Source: Ignavibacteriaceae bacterium (GTDB lineage Bacteria > Bacteroidota > Ignavibacteria > Ignavibacteriales > Ignavibacteriaceae). Taken from it: 64,000 nt of DNA. The number at the start of each line of letters is the position of its first letter. Positions within the stretch are counted from its first letter, which is position 1. This document shows, piece by piece, positions 63,823 through 64,000 of the stretch. The translations under genes were made by a program, and so were the position numbers. The notes beneath the pieces were generated by a model. The model ran no database searches. It was not told the origin of the DNA and saw nothing but the letters and a program-made list of their open reading frames with translations. Location of the stretch: NCBI GenBank assembly GCA_008933765.1, contig WBUK01000011.1:62001-126000 (forward strand). Reading direction: 5' to 3'.

Positions 63823-64000
63823 TTATTCTTTCGAGGCATTCGAAGCATCTGTTTGAGTATTCACTAACTTAACATAAAGGTGTTTGATCTCGTGCCTTTT
63901 AAGTTTCTGGAATGGGCTAACTTGGATATCTGTCCGCATTTCAGTAATTACCTCTTGCATTGCCGTAGTAAAAACACCTCTCTCAGGCTTCAAGAGAATC
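63823..64000 (-). CDS. 3' end of an unidentified gene, truncated by the window edge
   Basis: The minus strand is open from the right edge to TAA at 63825-63823, giving the last 58 residues of a protein (ending in QTDASNASKE). The fragment has Lys, Thr and Val-rich helical or strand character (FQKLKRHEIKHLYVKLVN). No family recognised. A TTTTGAAA/TTTCAAAA hairpin at about 63757-63776 may be its terminator. Confidence 0.6.
   Translation of the reverse strand, partial: ILLKPERGVFTTAMQEVITEMRTDIQVSPFQKLKRHEIKHLYVKLVNTQTDASNASKE

Overview
The window looks like a piece of chromosome from an Ignavibacteria/Chlorobi-Bacteroidetes type bacterium, with mid-40s percent GC by eye. Supporting evidence: two secreted enzymes end in a type IX secretion sorting domain with the NPNPFNPET-type motif, there is a TonB-dependent receptor with a carboxypeptidase-regulatory-like N-terminal domain, and there are many lipoproteins and short signal peptides. 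I saw no rRNA or tRNA genes.

Positions 1-23897 form a large type III-A (Csm) CRISPR-Cas island that uses a reverse transcriptase. From the left: the 3' part of a CARF plus PD-(D/E)XK nuclease effector, cas2, an RT-Cas1 fusion, a 473-bp leader, and array 1 (31 repeats). A small zinc-ribbon gene lies between the last intact repeat and a degenerate terminal repeat. Then comes a second tiny zinc-ribbon gene on the minus strand. A plus-strand operon follows: UvrD-like helicase, unknown 474-aa protein, cas10, csm2, csm3, csm4, csm5 and cas6. Two further arrays (5 and 14 repeats) follow, each behind a near-identical copy of the same 473-bp leader, with a secreted beta-propeller-like gene between them.

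Cas10 keeps its GGDD cyclase motif but the expected HD pair reads SD. This suggests that the system signals through cyclic oligoadenylate to the CARF nuclease and may not cut DNA through Cas10. The RT motif C reads YADN instead of YADD.

The spacers are the most interesting content. Read on the minus strand, many look like fragments of protein-coding genes. Three groups of spacers encode homologous peptides with largely synonymous changes. Three spacers carry a Shine-Dalgarno plus ATG start. The crRNAs, which should be transcribed from the plus strand, would therefore be antisense to mRNA. By hand count there is also a clear excess of inverted repeats inside spacers.

Positions 24243-64000 look like ordinary chromosome: a lipoprotein with two sugar-binding-like domains, type II NADH dehydrogenase, CorA, an SDR-like protein, ferritin, rmlA/rmlC, glycogen phosphorylase, an anion-type ABC transporter, two glycosyltransferases, secreted esterase and M14 peptidase, cytochrome c, an AMIN-amidase split by a dnaX-like A_AAA_AAG slip site, a TonB receptor, dienelactone hydrolase, Tex, cytochrome b561, DUF1015, serC, alaS and the end of one more gene. 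Several short (50-79 bp) tandem duplications occur at or near gene ends.
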